Made by a program: the position numbers and the translations under genes. This document shows, piece by piece, positions 61,501-64,000 of a stretch of DNA of 64,000 nucleotides. The DNA comes from Streptomyces sp. NBC_00239 (GTDB taxonomy: Bacteria; Actinomycetota; Actinomycetes; Streptomycetales; Streptomycetaceae). Location: assembly GCF_036194065.1 (NCBI RefSeq), contig NZ_CP108095.1:7812001-7876000 (forward strand). The letters run 5' to 3'. The notes beneath the pieces are model-generated. The model had not been told where the DNA came from and did no database searches. It saw only the letters and a program-made list of their open reading frames with translations. Each line of letters starts with the position of its first letter. The stretch's first letter is position 1.

Positions 61501-64000
61501 CAGGTCTCCTCGACCCTGCTCAACGGCCTGGCCAACACCGCCACCACGGTGGTCTCCGAGACCGTGACCGTGGACGGCAAGAAGCTGGCCCGCCCCAAGC
61601 GGGTCATCGCCCCCACCTCCGCCGTGAGCGCGGCCACCTGCACCGCCACGCCGTCCGCCAAGGGCTGCCGCGCGCTGGAGTTCGCCTACGCCGACACCAC
61701 CACCGCCACCACCATGGCGTTCGGTGACTTCGCGGGCCAGGTGAAGGAGATCCGCCTGTGGTCCACCGAGCCCGGTGCGGCCGCCGCCACCGCCAAGACG
61801 GTCCAGTCGTACGCGTACGACAGCACGGGCCGGCTGCGCCAGGCGTGGAGCCCGCTGATCAGCCCCGCGCTGAAGACGGAGTACGCCTACGACTCCGCGG
61901 GCCGGGTCACCACCCAGACCCTGCCCGGTGAGCTGCCGTGGACCTTCACGTACGGCCAGGCCGGCAGCGCCGCCACCGCCGGTGACGGCATGCTGCTCAA
62001 GGCCTCCCGTTCCGGCCTCCAGCAGGGCACCACGAACGTCGAGCAGGGCACGGCCACGACCTCGGTCGTGTACGACGTCCCGCTGACCGGCGCCAAGGCC
62101 CCCTACGCCATGGGTGCCGGCGACGTGAAGGCCTGGGGCCAGACCGACGCGCCGACCGACGGCACCGCCGTCTTCCCGGCGGACGTGGTTCCCGCGTCCC
62201 ACTCCGGCGACGTGCTCACGGCCGGCTCGTACGGCCGCGCCGAGGTCACCTACATGGGCGTCTCCGGGCGCTCGGTGAACTCCGCCGCTCCGGGCGGGCG
62301 CATCTCCACCACGGAGTACGACCGCTTCGGCAACACCGTGCGCGAGCTGACCGCGGGCAACCGCGAGGTCGCGCTCGGCGTCAGCGCCGGGGACCGCGCC
62401 GTCCAGGCCGAGCTGGGCATCGGCTCGCTCACCGCCGCCGACCGCGCGGACCTGCTGGCCACCCGCTCCGTCTACGACGACAAGGGCACGCGCGAGCTGG
62501 AGGAGTTCGGCCCGCTGCGGCGGATCGAGCTCACCGCCGACCTGAAGGACGGCGCCGCGGTCCTGGTGCCCAAGGGCACCTCCGTGACCGCCCGCACCTG
62601 GACGGTCAACGAGTACGACGCCGGCCGTCCCACCGACGGCACCGCCAAGGTCAAGGACCAGATCACCAAGAGCACCATCGGTGCCCAGGTGCGCGAGCAC
62701 CAGACCGTCCTCGGCGAGGGCCGCACCACCCAGACGGTCTACGACTGGGCCAAGGGCGTCCCGACCCAGGCGATCAAGGACCCGGGCGGTCTGGCGATCA
62801 CCACGACCACCGAGTACGACGACCAGGGCCGCATCACCAAGCAGCGGCTGCCCGGCGCCACCGGCACCGACGCGGGCACCCGTGTGACCACGTACTGGTC
62901 GGCTACCGGTACCGGCGCCTGCCAGGGCCGCCCCGAATGGGCCGACCTGGTCTGCTCCACCGGCCCGGCCGGTGCCATCACCGGCGGCGGCGGCAACCCG
63001 GCCCAGCTCCCGACCACCACCACCGAATACGACTGGTGGGGCAACAACGCGAAGCTGATCGACACCGCCAACGGGGTCACGCGTACCACCACCAACACCT
63101 ACGACGCCGCGGGCCGCATCACCAAGGCGGTCATCTCCGGCGGTACCGGCCAGGCCGTCCCCGAGGCGACCACCGAGTACGACCCGGCCACCGGCAAGGC
63201 CGTCAAGGCGGTCTCCCCGACCGGCGGCACGGTCACCAAGGTCTACGACAAGCTGGGCCGCATGGTGTCCTACACGGACGCCGACGGCGGCACCACGACC
63301 ACCGAGTACGACCTGCTCGACCGCCCGGTGAAGGTCGGCGACAACGCGCCGTCGACCGTCACCTACACCTACGACGCGGCCGTCGAGCCGCGCGGCATGG
63401 CCACCGCCACCACCGACTCGATCGCGGGCGCCTTCCAGGCGACCTACGACGCGGACGGCTCGGTCAGCTCCGAGAAGCTGCCCGGCGGCTACACCGTCAC
63501 CACCACCGAAGACACCACCGGCGCCCCCCTGAAGCGGGTCTACACCCGTGACAGCGACGGCACCGTCGTCTACACCGACACGGTCACGGAATCCATCCAC
63601 GGCCAGGTCACCGACCACAACGGCTGGTCCGAGCAGCTGTACGGCTACGACGCCACCGGCCGGCTGACCTCGGTGGAGGACACCGCGGACACGGTCTGCA
63701 CGAAGCGCACCTACACCTTCGACAGCCGCACCAACCGCAAGTCCCTCACCTCCGCCCCCGGCACCCCCGGCGCCGACTGCCCCACCTCCGGAGGCACCAC
63801 CGCCAACACGACGTACGACAGCGCCGACCGCATCGTCGACGCCGGCTACACGTACGACGCGTTCGGGCGCACCACCGCCCTCCCGGGCACCACGCTCGGC
63901 TACTACGCGAACGACCTCGTCCACCAGCAGATCGCCGGCACCAACCGGCAGACCTGGCAGCTGGACGCGGCGCACCGCCTGCGCAGCTGGAAGACCGAGA
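58579..64000 (+). CDS. Giant RHS-repeat secreted protein (3' partial)
   Basis: At least 1807 residues, running off the window. GTG start with GGGGAG four bases upstream. A hydrophobic segment (~28-50, TATGVALLMAVSTIYGAEAA) serves as signal or anchor. Then a long N-terminal region, a DNRLRE-type domain (~330-500; DTYVQQGETVDWSNDTEL, SATLSLWNFHSG), Ig-like repeats, and from ~1078 the YD/RHS repeats (YAYDSTGRLRQAW; TTEYDRFGNTVREL; NTYDAAGRITKA). Such proteins often end in a variable toxin released from a shell, followed by an immunity gene; both would lie beyond the right edge. Whether this one is a toxin is unknown. Confidence 0.9.
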   Translation, partial: MESLDNIEEPVAGGTHVGISPGGLRATATGVALLMAVSTIYGAEAAVAQPAKRPAAVTKPTTVTASADIASARVAARLSGKRVEALSERTETSTTWVNKDGSLTSEIAAGPIRFRDAATGEWRNVDVALTEAVDGSVSSKAHPRGLRLAGKSGKKAASLAAAKSAPATDLVTLGEGDQAITLQWRGGLPKPVLDGTRATYENAVPGADVVVEATRTGFEQFVEVKAKPAAGFSYTLPLRTKGLKVTQQADGSVLFTDKKSKKTATMPAPVMWDATVDKVSGEHTRRAKVGLKVVKVKGGVDLVITPDAKFLADPATKYPVTVDPSTSTLGNLFDTYVQQGETVDWSNDTELDLGNPGTKNADGTWRTARSFITWNTAPVADALISSATLSLWNFHSGNTDCTAQPWELWTANNASTASRWTNQPSMVTKMATSTETKGNAACTADGWVNANATSLVQHWANNKWTVSGMGLRATDENNTKQWKRVNSANAASNPPKLTVTYNYRPKTGTKQEAGAPFFSYGGAYVVNTTTPTLRDTFVDANGDKVNGTFQIFDSATDTQVGNVIVSPWVNSGQPAAVTVPAGVLANGKTYKFRTNPYDGTHYNLGWSAWKTFTVDTAAPSAPTALSSTDYPSSAWVKGAGQAGNFTVTPPAADHNWLEWSLDGVTWTKVVTGGTAGVKTLSVTPPKDGTHTLQVRAVDKADNKSEPVSYTFHAGPGGFVQPAEGERTARRLPLVAEADGAKYDKVSFSWRRSEADAWTTIPAGDVTSGGTPLTAWPVPLVGGKNAGLVWNATDTVNPDGTVQIKADFTGPNSATGATQPLTVIVDRNASGAATDEVGPGTVNLLTGDYTLSATDLSSFGLTVSRTASSRTPDKAAKQEGQAAVFGKEWVSGTLAEDTESAYSHLRKTSDTAVTVVSTEGDETHFTANAGKTGWIPEPGAEDLTLTGGVTGSFTLSDTEGTVTEFTKPDAAATTWQVSSTLLNGLANTATTVVSETVTVDGKKLARPKRVIAPTSAVSAATCTATPSAKGCRALEFAYADTTTATTMAFGDFAGQVKEIRLWSTEPGAAAATAKTVQSYAYDSTGRLRQAWSPLISPALKTEYAYDSAGRVTTQTLPGELPWTFTYGQAGSAATAGDGMLLKASRSGLQQGTTNVEQGTATTSVVYDVPLTGAKAPYAMGAGDVKAWGQTDAPTDGTAVFPADVVPASHSGDVLTAGSYGRAEVTYMGVSGRSVNSAAPGGRISTTEYDRFGNTVRELTAGNREVALGVSAGDRAVQAELGIGSLTAADRADLLATRSVYDDKGTRELEEFGPLRRIELTADLKDGAAVLVPKGTSVTARTWTVNEYDAGRPTDGTAKVKDQITKSTIGAQVREHQTVLGEGRTTQTVYDWAKGVPTQAIKDPGGLAITTTTEYDDQGRITKQRLPGATGTDAGTRVTTYWSATGTGACQGRPEWADLVCSTGPAGAITGGGGNPAQLPTTTTEYDWWGNNAKLIDTANGVTRTTTNTYDAAGRITKAVISGGTGQAVPEATTEYDPATGKAVKAVSPTGGTVTKVYDKLGRMVSYTDADGGTTTTEYDLLDRPVKVGDNAPSTVTYTYDAAVEPRGMATATTDSIAGAFQATYDADGSVSSEKLPGGYTVTTTEDTTGAPLKRVYTRDSDGTVVYTDTVTESIHGQVTDHNGWSEQLYGYDATGRLTSVEDTADTVCTKRTYTFDSRTNRKSLTSAPGTPGADCPTSGGTTANTTYDSADRIVDAGYTYDAFGRTTALPGTTLGYYANDLVHQQIAGTNRQTWQLDAAHRLRSWKTE

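Noticed and set aside
58567..63975. A 1802-residue reverse open frame
   Set aside because: Antisense shadow of the RHS gene; Gly/Val/Arg-rich with no recognisable domain, whereas the forward frame has DNRLRE and RHS repeats and a ribosome site.
1..64000. tRNA, rRNA, CRISPR arrays, insertion sequences, attachment sites
   Set aside because: I looked for typical T-loop sequences, regularly spaced repeats, transposase motifs and terminal inverted repeats and saw none; a covariance-model search would be needed to be certain for RNA genes.

Overview
The window looks like a chromosomal segment of a Streptomyces-type actinomycete. GC content is very high, GTG and TTG starts are frequent, ribosome sites are AGGAG-like, and the gene families (SAV_2336-type protein, DUF6328, DUF4232, DUF4916, CebR-type operator) are typical of the genus. 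I see no rRNA, tRNA, CRISPR array, insertion sequence or phage module, so it reads as chromosome-arm content rich in regulators, secreted enzymes and one small biosynthetic operon. Starts were chosen from ribosome sites and domain limits, so many genes are shorter than their maximal open frames.

Region 1 (1-9.1 kb): the 3' part of a SAV_2336/pseudokinase/TPR protein, a PAP2 membrane phosphatase, a LysR regulator divergent from a beta-propeller protein with a LysR-type dyad between them, a MarR-type regulator pair with a repeated operator, and a secreted serine hydrolase.

Region 2 (9.1-19.7 kb): a sugar-utilisation locus. A leftward operon (two ABC permeases, a binding lipoprotein, a GH31 enzyme) diverges from a rightward operon (LacI regulator, GH42 beta-galactosidase, secreted GH5 enzyme). 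Two matching palindromes, TGTTnGCGCnAACA, lie between them, one near each operon. No ABC ATPase gene is present, so a shared ATPase such as MsiK is presumably used.

Region 3 (19.7-46.9 kb): scattered regulators (RpiR, AraC, XRE types, TetR) and secreted proteins: an intradiol dioxygenase with a chitin-binding-type module, an unusual M4-M28 double metallopeptidase with the same kind of module, a carboxylesterase, a PHP metallohydrolase with a propeller, a GH16 glucanase with a CebR-like box, and a small transglycosylase-type protein. Also here are a second PAP2 gene (inverted relative to the first), a stand-alone condensation domain, ferredoxin-NADP reductase, and HIT, Nudix and DHFR-like proteins.

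Region 4 (47.0-55.1 kb): six tightly packed leftward genes, the best candidate for an undescribed system. They encode a kynurenine-3-monooxygenase-like flavoenzyme, a cupin fused to a haem-oxygenase-like di-iron (HDO) domain, a GNAT-like domain fused to a PLP aminotransferase, a methyltransferase, an MFS exporter and an ATP-grasp ligase. Together they suggest a modified amino acid or dipeptide, possibly derived from kynurenine. The product is unknown.

Region 5 (55.2-64 kb): GNAT acetyltransferase, sirtuin, DUF4232 lipoprotein, small secreted protein, and the 5' part of a giant RHS protein that runs off the window.
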